From Novosphingobium naphthalenivorans NBRC 102051 (GTDB taxonomy: Bacteria; Pseudomonadota; Alphaproteobacteria; Sphingomonadales; Sphingomonadaceae): a stretch of DNA of 40,084 nucleotides. A program made the translations under genes and the position numbers. The notes under the pieces were generated by a model, which had not been told where the DNA came from, searched no databases, and was given only the letters and a program-made list of their open reading frames with translations. Positions 32,286 through 40,084 of the stretch are shown here, one piece after another (position 1 is the first letter of the stretch; the number at the start of each line of letters is the position of its first letter). The stretch lies in the NCBI RefSeq assembly GCF_001590985.1, contig NZ_BCTX01000046.1, positions 1 to 40,084 of the forward strand, given 5' to 3'.

Positions 32286-33830
32286 GTGAAGCCCGTGCGA
32301 TACGCTTATGGATTGACGACGGCGCTCCTTCTTGGAGGCGCAACCCTTTCGCTGACGACCGGCTTTCCCGCCGGTGCGCAAGTCGCCCAGAACGAGGCGA
32401 GCCAGATATCGAAGGTTGTCCCCAAGGCCGGGGCGCCCGCCAGTTTCGCCGACCTGACCGCACAGCTCGCGCCGGCGGTGGTCAACATCTCCACCCGCCA
32501 GCGCATCCAGGTGCAGAGCAACAATCCGTTCGCCGGCACGCCGTTCGAAGGCCTGTTCGGCAACAATCAGGGCGGCGGCACCGGCCCGCAGACACGCGAA
32601 GCGCAGTCGCTGGGCTCGGGCTTCATCATCTCGGCCGACGGCTACGTGGTGACCAACAATCACGTCATTACCGCCGAGGGCAAGGGCGAGGTCGAATCGA
32701 TCACCATCACCATGGCTGATGGCGACGAATACCCCGCCAAGCTGATCGGCAAGGACGCCGCCTCGGACCTCGCGGTGCTGAAGATCGACGCCAAGAAGCC
32801 GCTGCCTTTCGTGAATTTCGGCGATTCCCGCCACGCCCGCGTGGGTGACTGGGTCATCGCCATCGGCAACCCGTTCGGCCTCGGCGGCACCGTGACTGCC
32901 GGCATCATCTCTGCCGTCTACCGCAACACCGGCAATGGCGGGGCCTATGACCGCTATCTGCAGACCGACGCCGCGATCAACCGCGGCAACTCGGGCGGGC
33001 CGATGTTCGACATGAGCGGCCAGGTCATCGGCATCAACAACGCGATCTACTCGCCCACCGGCGGCAGCGTCGGCATCGGTTTCGCGATCCCCGCCGAAAC
33101 CGCCGCGCCGATCGTGCAGAAGCTGATCAAGGGCGAGGCCATCGAGCGCGGATACCTGGGTGTGCGCATCCAGCCGCTGACCGACGATCTCGCCGATTCG
33201 CTCGGCCTTGAACACAACAAGGGCGAGTTCATCCAGGCTACCGAACCCGATGGCGCCGCCGCCAAGGCCGGCATCAAGGCCGGGGACGTGATCGTCAAGG
33301 TGGGCGGCAAGGAAGTCACCAAGGACCAGACGCTGTCCTATCTGGTGGCCAATACCGAGCCGGGCAGCCGCATTCCGGTCGAGCTGATCCGCGGCGGCCG
33401 CAAGATGACGGTGACCGCCACCGTCGCCAAGCGCCCGAGCGATCAGGAACTGGCCCAGTCCTTCGCGCCCGACAGCGATCAGGACGACAACCCCTTCAAC
33501 AATCCGCCCGCCCAGCAGGAGCAGGGTACCATCGAGAAGGCCCTGGGCCTCTCGGTCACGCCTCTGACCCCGCAGATCGCGCGCCAGCTCGGCGCGGCGG
33601 ACGATACCAAGGGCGTGGTCGTGGTGGCCGTCGATCCCAGCTCGGATGCCGGCCAGAAGGGCTTCTCGCGCGGGTTCATCATCCTGTCCGCCAACGGGCG
33701 CGACGTGACTTCGGGCGCCGATCTCGAAGCCGCGATCAAGGCCGCCAAGGCCGACGGCCGCTCGGCCCTGCTCCTGCGCGTCCAGCCGCGCGGCCAGTCG
33801 CCGGTCTTCGTGCCGATCCGCCTGCGCTGA
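32286..33830 (+). CDS. degP: Do-family (DegP/HtrA) periplasmic serine protease
   Basis: 514 residues from GTG 32286, preceded by GGAGGAATCAAAGGAC. Signal peptide about 1-34. Trypsin-like domain with H126 (TNNHVIT), D161 (ASDLAVLKID) and S236 (NRGNSGGPMF); an LA-loop region around 76-105 rich in Asn/Gly. PDZ1 at about 270-365 (GYLGVRIQPL; GIKAGDVIVKVGGK) and PDZ2 in the C-terminal 100 residues (GVVVVAVDPSSDAG; GFIILSANGRDVTS). It degrades or refolds misfolded envelope proteins. Located after hflKC, giving an envelope quality-control cluster, and followed by a strong intrinsic terminator. Confidence 0.95.
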   Translation: MKPVRYAYGLTTALLLGGATLSLTTGFPAGAQVAQNEASQISKVVPKAGAPASFADLTAQLAPAVVNISTRQRIQVQSNNPFAGTPFEGLFGNNQGGGTGPQTREAQSLGSGFIISADGYVVTNNHVITAEGKGEVESITITMADGDEYPAKLIGKDAASDLAVLKIDAKKPLPFVNFGDSRHARVGDWVIAIGNPFGLGGTVTAGIISAVYRNTGNGGAYDRYLQTDAAINRGNSGGPMFDMSGQVIGINNAIYSPTGGSVGIGFAIPAETAAPIVQKLIKGEAIERGYLGVRIQPLTDDLADSLGLEHNKGEFIQATEPDGAAAKAGIKAGDVIVKVGGKEVTKDQTLSYLVANTEPGSRIPVELIRGGRKMTVTATVAKRPSDQELAQSFAPDSDQDDNPFNNPPAQQEQGTIEKALGLSVTPLTPQIARQLGAADDTKGVVVVAVDPSSDAGQKGFSRGFIILSANGRDVTSGADLEAAIKAAKADGRSALLLRVQPRGQSPVFVPIRLR

Positions 33831-33860
33831 CCCCACGAAGTCCGCGCCAGAAATGCAAAG

Positions 33861-33895
33861 ACGCCCGCCGGTTGATCCCGGCGGGCGTTTTGTTT
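33861..33895 (+). terminator. Rho-independent terminator of degP
   Basis: Stem CGCCCGCCGG (33862-33871) with CCGGCGGGCG (33878-33887), loop TTGATC, then TTTTGTTT. An A precedes and a T follows, extending the stem. It lies 31 bp after the degP stop. Confidence 0.9.
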
Positions 33896-33971
33896 GAAGC
33901 GTGCATTTGACAGGGAGAACGCCGAACAGTCGCGTCTCAAACCGGAACTTGCGATGAGGTTCCTCTCCCCC

Positions 33972-34064
33972 TTCGTCATTGCGAGGAGGCGAAGCCGACC
34001 CGGCAATCCAGTGTCGGCGCGAACCGCTCTGGATTGCTTCACCCTTCGGCCTCGCAATGACGAA
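33972..34064. repeat. 93-bp palindromic intergenic repeat (REP/MITE-like)
   Basis: Outer arms TTCGTCATTGCGAGG (33972-33986) and CCTCGCAATGACGAA (34050-34064) are perfect 15-bp inverted repeats. Inner arms GCAATCCAG (34003-34011) and CTGGATTGC (34029-34037) pair as well. This TCATTGCGAGG...GCAATCCAG type is a widespread bacterial intergenic repeat by my recollection. No transposase inside. Confidence 0.8.
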
Positions 34065-34133
34065 GAGACGGGACGCGAGTTCTGATCAACCAGTCATGGT
34101 GTCGGTGCAAGCCGCACAAAATCCGCGTCACCG

Positions 34134-34167
34134 CCGTTCGTGTCTCGACTTCGCTCGACACGAACGG
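34134..34167. repeat. Inverted repeat downstream of PBP1A gene
   Basis: CCGTTCGTGTC (34134-34144) and GACACGAACGG (34157-34167) are perfect 11-bp arms around a 12-nt loop containing TCGA repeats. It lies 57 bp past the PBP1A stop on that strand. Could act as a transcript-end structure or be a second dispersed repeat family. Confidence 0.65.
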
Positions 34168-34224
34168 AAACTGGTGCAGGTCAGACTCAGGACGCTCCGT
34201 GAACCGGCAGCAGCCCAGACAGTG

Positions 34225-36420
34225 TCAGAGCCCGCTGCCCGCCGTTCGCACCGGGGTGGGCGATGGACGCGGCGCCGCTCCGGCGCCCTGCCCCGGACGA
34301 AGCCCCGGATCCTGCGCCTGCGCGCCCCGGCCGGTTGCACGGTCAAGGAAATCGTCGTTGGCGGCAGCCGGCGGCGCGGATCCGTTCTGCGGGCCGTAGT
34401 CGGGCACTTGCGGCGTGCCCGGTCCCGGTCCGGGCCCCACGGTCCCGTCCTCGTAGCGCGGCTGGTCGTCGTATTGCGTTCCGCTGCCCGGATGCACGAG
34501 GTTCCCGTTCTCGTCGGTGTAGTAGTAATCGTCGGGATTGCCCTGAAGCTGCTCGTCATCCGGCTCAAGCTGCCATTCGGGCAGCTGCAGCTTGGTGTCG
34601 AACTGTTCGACCGGGCGCTTGGCGACGGCGACCTTCATGTAATCCGCAAAGGCGCGCGCCGGGGCATGGCCGCCCGACAGGCCGCCCACGGCCTTGGCAT
34701 CGTCGCGCCCCATCCACACGCCGGTCGTGATCCCGCTCGAAAAGCCGAGGAACCAGCCGTCCTTGTTGGAACTGGTGGTTCCCGTCTTGCCTGCGACCGG
34801 TCGCCCGATCTGCGCAGCGCGGCCGGTGCCGGTAGCCACGGCGGTCTGCAGCATGTCGGTGATCCCGGCGGCCACGTAATGCGGCACCAGCACCTGTCCC
34901 TGCACCGACTTGTGCTGATAGAGCACTTCGCCGCCGGTGGTCGTCACCTTGGTGATGCCGTAGGGCTCGACCGAGGTCCCGCCTGCCGACACTTCCGCAA
35001 AAGCACGGGTCATGTCGATCACGCGCACTTCAGACGTCCCCAGCACCATGGCGGGCTGGGTGTTGATCGGGGTGGTGATGCCGAAGCGGCGCGCCATGCT
35101 GGCGACAGTTCCGAAACCGACCTCGTTGCCGAGTTGTGCCGCGATGGTGTTCTTCGAATAGGCAAAGGCGGTGCGCACGTCGATTTCGCCGGCATAGTTG
35201 CGGCCGGAATTCTGCGGGCTCCAGCCGTCGATCGTGACCGGCTCGTCGACCACGCGATCGCTCGGCGTATAGCCTGCCTCCAGCGCGGCCATATAGACGA
35301 ACAGCTTCCAGGCCGAGCCGGGCTGGCGTACCGCTTCGGTCGCGCGGTTGTAGTTGGAAGTGACGTAGTCGGTGCCGCCGACCATGGCCAGCACCGCGCC
35401 GTCACGGTCGAGGCTGACCAGCGCGCCTTGCGTGCCCGCGGGCGCGTTCTTGTCGATCGCAGCGGTCGCCGCCTTCTGCATCGCCGGATCGAGTGTGGTC
35501 CATACCTCGATCGGCTCGTTGGTCTCTGGCAGCAGCAGATCGAGCTGCGGCAGAGCCCAGTCGGTGAAGTAGCGGACCGAGTTCTGCCCTTCTTCCTTGG
35601 CGACCTTGACCGTGGACAAGTCGATGCTGTCCGCCTCTTCCTGAGAGATCGCGCCGTTCTTGGCCATCAGGCCCAGCACGACCTTGCCGCGATCGATCGA
35701 AGCCTGCAGGTCGGCGGTAGGCGAATAGTTCGACGGCGCCTTCACCAGTCCGGCAATAATCGCGGCCTCGGGCGTCGTCAGCTCGGTGGCGGGGTGGCCG
35801 AAGAACTTGCGGCTCGCCGCATCGATGCCATAGGCGCCGCCGCCGAAATAGACTTTGTTGAGGTAGAGTTCGAGGATCTGGTCCTTGGAGAACTTGCGCT
35901 CCAGCGCGAGCGCCAGCACCGCCTCACGCGCCTTGCGGACATAGCTGCGCGAATTGTTGAGGAAGATGTTGCGCGCAAGCTGCTGGGTCAGGGTCGATGT
36001 CGCGGCAATCCGCTTGTCCCCCGTCATCGCCGTATAGACCGCGCGCAGCAGGCCCAGCGGATCAACGCCGATGTGCGAATAGAAGCGCCGGTCTTCCACC
36101 GCGACCATGGCCTTCTTCATGATCGGGGGAATCTGGTCCCCCGACAGCCACCGGCCATAGCTCGGCCCGAGCGAAACCAGCTCCGTCCCGTCGCGCGCGC
36201 GCACGACGATCATCTGCCCGTTCTGGCTGCTCTTCAACGCGCTGTAGCTGGGCAGCTCGCGCATGGTGAAGTACACTGCCGTGCCCAGAAAGACCGCGCC
36301 CAGCAGGCCGAGCGCCACGCCCCAGATGAGGACGCGGCCCACGATACGGCGCCAGAGCGGCTTTTTGGGTCGGGAGGAAGGGCCGCTCGACTTGCGGCCC
36401 CGGCCGGAATTCTTGGCCAT
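34225..36420 (-). CDS. mrcA: Penicillin-binding protein 1A (bifunctional glycosyltransferase/transpeptidase)
   Basis: 731 residues. Lys/Arg-rich cytoplasmic N-terminus, one membrane helix (about 30-51), GT51 transglycosylase with catalytic E109 in VAVEDRRFYSH and the STLTQQLARN motif, then the transpeptidase with S369-A-W-K372, S422-K-N424 and K545-T-G. The C-terminal 100 residues form an acidic, Tyr/Asp- then Gly/Pro-rich tail (GPGPGPGTPQVPDYGPQNG). It polymerises and cross-links peptidoglycan in the periplasm. Shorter than many PBP1A proteins that contain an extra OB-fold domain between the two activities, which appears absent here. Confidence 0.94.
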   Translation of the reverse strand: MAKNSGRGRKSSGPSSRPKKPLWRRIVGRVLIWGVALGLLGAVFLGTAVYFTMRELPSYSALKSSQNGQMIVVRARDGTELVSLGPSYGRWLSGDQIPPIMKKAMVAVEDRRFYSHIGVDPLGLLRAVYTAMTGDKRIAATSTLTQQLARNIFLNNSRSYVRKAREAVLALALERKFSKDQILELYLNKVYFGGGAYGIDAASRKFFGHPATELTTPEAAIIAGLVKAPSNYSPTADLQASIDRGKVVLGLMAKNGAISQEEADSIDLSTVKVAKEEGQNSVRYFTDWALPQLDLLLPETNEPIEVWTTLDPAMQKAATAAIDKNAPAGTQGALVSLDRDGAVLAMVGGTDYVTSNYNRATEAVRQPGSAWKLFVYMAALEAGYTPSDRVVDEPVTIDGWSPQNSGRNYAGEIDVRTAFAYSKNTIAAQLGNEVGFGTVASMARRFGITTPINTQPAMVLGTSEVRVIDMTRAFAEVSAGGTSVEPYGITKVTTTGGEVLYQHKSVQGQVLVPHYVAAGITDMLQTAVATGTGRAAQIGRPVAGKTGTTSSNKDGWFLGFSSGITTGVWMGRDDAKAVGGLSGGHAPARAFADYMKVAVAKRPVEQFDTKLQLPEWQLEPDDEQLQGNPDDYYYTDENGNLVHPGSGTQYDDQPRYEDGTVGPGPGPGTPQVPDYGPQNGSAPPAAANDDFLDRATGRGAQAQDPGLRPGQGAGAAPRPSPTPVRTAGSGL

Positions 36421-36556
36421 GTGTTAGGAAGAAACCCTTCTTGCAGACAGAGACGTCCGGTCGCTTCCTACACCTTGCACGGCGATTTGTAACCGGGGGT
36501 TAACGATGCCCGCCGGTGCCCCTTCGCCATTCGTCGAAATCCTGCCGAAACGGCTC

Positions 36557-36955
36557 CTATTCCTCCGGCTTGAAATCCAGCGAGGCGCTGTTGATGCAAT
36601 AGCGCAGCCCCGTCGGCGCCGGACCATCGGGGAAGAGGTGGCCCAGATGCCCGTCGCACTTCGCGCAGGTCACTTCGGTGCGGATCATGCCGTGCGAGAC
36701 ATCGCAGTGCTCGTCGACCGCCCCCTCGCCCACCGGCGCCGTGTAGCTCGGCCAGCCCGAGCCCGAATTGTACTTGCTCTCCGACGAGAACAGCGGCGCG
36801 CCGCAACCGGCGCAATAGTACATGCCCTCGGCCTTGTTCTTCTCGTACTTGCCGGTGAAGGCCCGCTCGGTGCCGGCCTCGCGCAGCACGTGGTACTGCT
36901 CGGGCGAGAGCTTCTCGCGCCATTGTTCATCGGTAAGATTGAGCTTGTCGGTCAT
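36557..36955 (-). CDS. msrB: Peptide-methionine (R)-S-oxide reductase
   Basis: 132 residues, full length for MsrB. Zinc site C48-x2-C51 (YYCAGCGAP) and C97-x2-C100 ([11 protein letters not shown]), substrate motif [17 protein letters not shown] and catalytic Cys120 in [11 protein letters not shown]. It reduces methionine-R-sulfoxide in proteins using thioredoxin. ATG 36955 is preceded by AAGGAG. Divergent from the CorA/ZntB gene; the 124 bp between them should contain both promoters. Confidence 0.96.
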   Translation of the reverse strand: MTDKLNLTDEQWREKLSPEQYHVLREAGTERAFTGKYEKNKAEGMYYCAGCGAPLFSSESKYNSGSGWPSYTAPVGEGAVDEHCDVSHGMIRTEVTCAKCDGHLGHLFPDGPAPTGLRYCINSASLDFKPEE

Positions 36956-37079
36956 TGTCTGGCTTCTCCTTGGGCCGGGATATGGCGCGTCGAGCCCCTC
37001 TTTTCCAGTGCGGCGGATATCCTCCAACCGTCTTGGTTCCGTGCTAGACTGTCGCTCGCGGAATGGTGAGGAGAGGGAA

Positions 37080-38066
37080 ATGGAGCAACCCCACGAAAGG
37101 GTCCCGATGGGGCAGGGCCCCGGACTGATCTGGGGCATCGACTTCGCGCCGGGCGAACGGCGCGAAGTCGAAAACTGCGATAGCCCGCACGCCGGCTTCG
37201 TCCGCTGGCTGCACCTCAACCTGGCCGACCACGGCACGCGGCTGTGGATCGAAACCACGCCTGAACTTTCGCCCGCCGCACGCGATATCCTGCTTTCCCA
37301 GGACAAGCACCAGCGCGCGCTGGTGGACGCCGAGACCGTCGCCTGCGTCCTGCACGACTTCGAACGCGATTTCGACGTGCGCGACACCGGTCGCATCGGC
37401 ACCTTGCGCGTGGTGCTGACGCCCGGCCTGATCGTCTCGGCCCGGCACCACCCGATCGGTTCCGCCGACATCGCCCGCCGGCGGCTGCGCGACAGCGAGA
37501 TCGTCACCTCCCCGGCGCGCGGGCTGGACCTGATCGTCGGCGCCATCCTCGAAAACTTCTCCCGCATCACCGGCAGGCTCTCTTCCGAAGTCCAGGCCGC
37601 CGAAGACGCGCTGGTGGAGGAACGGCAAGTGCCCGGCAGCCACCGCCTGATGGACATCCGCCGCCGCCTCGCCCAGCTCCACCGGATGCTCGAAGGGATG
37701 CAGAGCGTGTTCCGCCGCCTCGAACTCGACGACGACCTGCCCGAAGAGATCCTGCCCACGGTCGAAAAGCTCTCGCAGCGCGTGCAGGGTGCCGACAGCG
37801 ACATCCAGAGCGTGCTGAGCCAGCTGCGCGCGGTGCGCGAGGAAATCAGCGACCAGTCGAACCTGCGGATGAACCAGAACCTCTATATCCTCTCGGTGAT
37901 GACGGCCCTGCTGCTGCCGACAACGCTGGTGACGGGCATTTTCGGCATGAACACCGGCGACCTGCCGATGACCGGCCGCGACGGCACGCTGGGCGCGACC
38001 CTCGTCGCGGCAGCGGCGGCGCTGGCAACGTACCTGTTCCTGCGGGCTCGCGGATTTTTCCGCTAG
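37080..38066 (+). CDS. zntB: CorA/ZntB-family metal-ion transporter
   Basis: 328 residues. Large cytoplasmic N-terminal funnel domain with alpha/beta start ([18 protein letters not shown]) and long helices (the [18 protein letters not shown] segment). Two C-terminal membrane helices: the first ends with the GMN signature ([17 protein letters not shown]), the second is [18 protein letters not shown]. The NTGDLP following GMN is the ZntB type rather than Mg-specific CorA. Likely Zn(II) (or other divalent) transport across the inner membrane. GAGGAGAGGGAA precedes ATG 37080. The gene ends 35 bp before the convergent recombinase. Confidence 0.9.
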   Translation: MEQPHERVPMGQGPGLIWGIDFAPGERREVENCDSPHAGFVRWLHLNLADHGTRLWIETTPELSPAARDILLSQDKHQRALVDAETVACVLHDFERDFDVRDTGRIGTLRVVLTPGLIVSARHHPIGSADIARRRLRDSEIVTSPARGLDLIVGAILENFSRITGRLSSEVQAAEDALVEERQVPGSHRLMDIRRRLAQLHRMLEGMQSVFRRLELDDDLPEEILPTVEKLSQRVQGADSDIQSVLSQLRAVREEISDQSNLRMNQNLYILSVMTALLLPTTLVTGIFGMNTGDLPMTGRDGTLGATLVAAAAALATYLFLRARGFFR

Positions 38067-38101
38067 TGACCTGAATCCGTAGTTCTTATCATTATTATCC
38101 G

Positions 38102-39742
38102 TCATCCCCGCGAACCCGAGGCCACGTTTGTTATAACTCGGCCGGCCCCGGGCTGCGACGCACCGTTCACAAAGTCGAGAATGCCCATCAGTTCGCCGTG
38201 AAGCGTGGCATGGATCTGGCCCCGTTTCTCGCCGGGATGAAGGATAATCCTGCCGATGAGCGAACGGATGTCGCTTGAAGCATCGAGACGCGTGTCGGGA
38301 TCGTCGAGCGTCTCGACCAGGCGTGCGACCTTACGCCGGTAGATTTCGGCAATACCAGGATGGACATCGGGAATGTCGCGCGGGGTTTCCGCCATGCGCG
38401 TGGTGATCTCGGCCTTCTCGCGCTCCAGTTCGGCCATGCGGGCCTTCATGGACGGCTGATAGAACCCGTCCTCGATCGCGGTCAGCATTCCGGCGATGGC
38501 TTTCTCAACCCGCGCAAGAGCCTGCCGGTCCGCTTGGGCCTCAATGCGCCGTTCGCGGTTCTCCCGGTTGATGAGTTCAGTATAAGCGGCCACCGCCGCC
38601 TCGACCTTGTCCGCCGAAACCAGTTTCTCGGCGATGCCTGCAAGCGCCCGGTGCTCAAGGTCCGCGCGCCTGATGGTCCGGTTGTTGGTGCATGTGTGGC
38701 TGCGGTGGCGGTTGACACAGCCGTAGCGGTCGCCAACGACGACGGCATAAGTCCCGCCACAGACCCCGCATTCGAGCAGCCCGGATAGCAAGTAAGCAGG
38801 CCTGCGCAGCGCGTGGGCGTACATGCCTCTGGCCTGAACGGCTCGCCTTACCGATGCATAGCGCTCGGCAAGCGCTTTTTGCTGATGCTTGGCCGCCTGC
38901 CAGAGATCGTCACTGACGATCCGCAAGGCAGGCACTTCCGCCCTGATCCATTCGGATTCGGGATTGAGGCGCATGACCTGCCGTCCGGTGAACGGGTCTT
39001 TGACATAGTGTTTGTGGTTCCAGACCATCACGCCAACATAGAGCTCGTTGTTGATGATCCCGGTGCCGCGCCGCGCGTCTCCCCGGATCGTGGTATCGCG
39101 CCAGGGGCGCCCCGAAGGACCAGAAATTGCTTGCGCGTTGAGATCGCCAGCGATGGATCGCGGGCTTTTGCCCGAAGCGAACTCGCGGAAGATGCGCTGG
39201 ACGATGAGCGCTTCGGCCGGATCAATCGCACGCTCTCCCCGCACCAGTTCGCCTTCACTGGAGAGGCGCCGCACTACACGGTAGCCGTAACCGACAGGCC
39301 CTGCAGAAAAGCCCTTCTCGACGCGCCCGCGCAGGCCCCTGTGCGTTTTCTTCGACAGGTCCTTGAGGAACAAGGCGTTCATCGTGCCCTTGAGGCCCAC
39401 GTGCAGTTCGCTGATTTCTCCTTCGGCCAGCGTGACCATGGGAATCCCTGCGAACTGGAGATGCTTGAAGAGTGTCGCGACATCGGCCTGATCGCGAGAG
39501 AGACGGTCGAGCGCTTCGGTCAGCACTACATCGAACTGGCCCGTCCGTGCATCCTGAATGAGCGTCTGGATACCGGGACGCAGGATCAGGCTGGCACCGG
39601 AGATCGCAGCATCCTCGTAAGTGGCGACAACCTGCCAGCCTTCACGCTCGGCCCGTTCGTGGCAGATACGCAGCTGATCGGCGATCGAGGCCGCATTCTG
39701 CTGGTCCGAGGAATAGCGGGCATAGAGCGCGACACGGGTCAT
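38102..39742 (-). CDS. Large serine recombinase
   Basis: 546 residues. Resolvase domain with nucleophile Ser11 in LYARYSSDQQN, EDAAISG and the ALDRLSRDQAD helix; a Recombinase domain (GYGYRVVRRL; GDLNAQAISGPSGRPW, partly quoted); a zinc ribbon (CGVCGG...CVNRHRSHTC, partly quoted); a long coiled coil (about 420-490); and a short C-terminal domain. ATG 39742 is preceded by GAAGGGAAG and overlaps the stop of the vapC-like gene (ATGA). Such enzymes integrate and excise phages or mobile elements by site-specific recombination. Its 3' end lies 35 bp from zntB, so the element boundary or attachment site could be there. Confidence 0.93.
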   Translation of the reverse strand: MTRVALYARYSSDQQNAASIADQLRICHERAEREGWQVVATYEDAAISGASLILRPGIQTLIQDARTGQFDVVLTEALDRLSRDQADVATLFKHLQFAGIPMVTLAEGEISELHVGLKGTMNALFLKDLSKKTHRGLRGRVEKGFSAGPVGYGYRVVRRLSSEGELVRGERAIDPAEALIVQRIFREFASGKSPRSIAGDLNAQAISGPSGRPWRDTTIRGDARRGTGIINNELYVGVMVWNHKHYVKDPFTGRQVMRLNPESEWIRAEVPALRIVSDDLWQAAKHQQKALAERYASVRRAVQARGMYAHALRRPAYLLSGLLECGVCGGTYAVVVGDRYGCVNRHRSHTCTNNRTIRRADLEHRALAGIAEKLVSADKVEAAVAAYTELINRENRERRIEAQADRQALARVEKAIAGMLTAIEDGFYQPSMKARMAELEREKAEITTRMAETPRDIPDVHPGIAEIYRRKVARLVETLDDPDTRLDASSDIRSLIGRIILHPGEKRGQIHATLHGELMGILDFVNGASQPGAGRVITNVASGSRG

Positions 39743-40084
39743 GATGACTTCCCTTCGGTCCAGGGATTGAAGAGGCGAACACCGGCCGCCTCGAAATCGG
39801 AAACATTGCGCGTGACCAGCGTAAGCTGGTGCTGGAGCGCGTGCGCGGCAAGGAAGGCATCCATCGCACCTATGGGCCGTCCTGCGGATTGTGTCCGGGC
39901 CACCACCCGGCCCCATTGATCGGCTGTACCGGGATCGACAAGCAACAAACGCTCCTCGAAGCGGGGAGCCAGTTGCTCCGTCAGCCAGACGTCGAGCGCG
40001 GCCTTTCGGCCGCCGTCATCGAGCCGCTCAATGCCATGCCGCAATTCAGCCAGCGATACGACGCTGAGGAACAGTTGCTCCTCG
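39739..40084 (-). CDS. vapC: VapC-type PIN-domain toxin, 5' end beyond the window
   Basis: At least 115 residues; the frame is open through the right edge. The visible part carries PIN features: LFLSVVSLAELRHGIE with conserved Glu, IGAMDAFLAAHALQHQLTLVTRNVSDF with the acidic D and the TRN..DF motif, and LFNPW near the end. PIN toxins are Mg-dependent ribonucleases; the antitoxin would be expected upstream, outside the window. The TTG-start version (40044) is rejected because the upstream codons continue the PIN domain. It is coupled to the serine recombinase by a 4-bp overlap. Confidence 0.88.
   Translation of the reverse strand, partial: EEQLFLSVVSLAELRHGIERLDDGGRKAALDVWLTEQLAPRFEERLLLVDPGTADQWGRVVARTQSAGRPIGAMDAFLAAHALQHQLTLVTRNVSDFEAAGVRLFNPWTEGKSS

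Larger units (their letters stand above)
33831..34224. other. 394-bp intergenic region rich in palindromes
   Basis: No gene is supported. It holds the degP terminator, a 93-bp palindromic repeat and a second inverted repeat close to the PBP1A stop. Short open frames across it merely translate these repeats. Confidence 0.75.

Noticed and set aside
33894..34085. 63-codon open frame in the repeat region
   Set aside because: It simply translates the dispersed palindromic repeat.
33979..36492. 837-codon plus-strand open frame opposite the PBP1A gene
   Set aside because: Begins inside the palindromic repeat and is rich in His/Arg without domains; PBP1A motifs are complete on the minus strand.

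Overview
This is a gene-dense, very GC-rich chromosomal window from an alphaproteobacterium, most likely of the order Sphingomonadales (Novosphingobium-like). The inference rests on protein style: a FecI/FecR/TonB-receptor cassette, a catecholate receptor with PiuC, PepSY/DUF2271/DUF4198/ApbE genes, a MarR-type regulator with a receiver-like N-terminus, HflKC followed by a Do-type protease, and a PBP1A with an acidic and Gly/Pro-rich tail. No rRNA, tRNA or CRISPR array was seen.

Layout. (A) 1-4005: the tail of a plus-strand gene, then a minus-strand iron-type signalling cassette: ECF sigma factor, FecR anti-sigma regulator and a TonB-dependent transducer with an STN domain. (B) 4052-8773: a methyltransferase, a 92-bp MITE-like element, and a tightly coupled minus-strand operon: thermostable-hemolysin-family protein, an unusual fusion of an AMP-forming acyl ligase with a heme-oxygenase-like di-metal oxidase (HDO) domain, a short-chain dehydrogenase and a secreted TPR protein. 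This operon looks like an uncharacterised acyl-modifying pathway and is the best candidate here for an undescribed system. (C) 8938-10881: a two-helix membrane mini-protein and a pyruvate-kinase-like protein with an extra N-terminal region and no C-terminal domain. (D) 11001-15766: a complete tripartite MacAB-TolC-like exporter (outer-membrane factor lipoprotein, periplasmic adaptor with a polyserine tract, ATPase, permease).

(E) 15767-23486: an iron-acquisition island. Two Fur-type palindromes precede a Fiu-like catecholate receptor and PiuC. Convergent to them is a PepSY/DUF2271/DUF4198/ApbE operon whose DUF2271 protein carries an FMN-attachment motif. This suggests an envelope flavin-based ferric reduction route, with TonB divergently transcribed from a shared Fur-like site. 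(F) 23504-25720: a CitE-like lyase and a MarR-type regulator with a clear promoter and operator. (G) 25721-29999: a coupled operon mrp - molybdopterin hydroxylase large subunit - hemH. (H) 30125-33830: hflK-hflC and a Do-family protease, closed by a strong terminator. (I) 33831-38066: a repeat-rich intergenic region, PBP1A, msrB and a CorA/ZntB transporter. (J) 38102-40084: mobile or accessory DNA: a large serine recombinase translationally coupled to a VapC-type PIN toxin that runs off the window.

Together the genes emphasise iron sensing and capture (A, E), Fe-S and heme handling (G), envelope quality control (H, I) and export (D), with one accessory biosynthetic operon (B) and a mobile-element edge (J).
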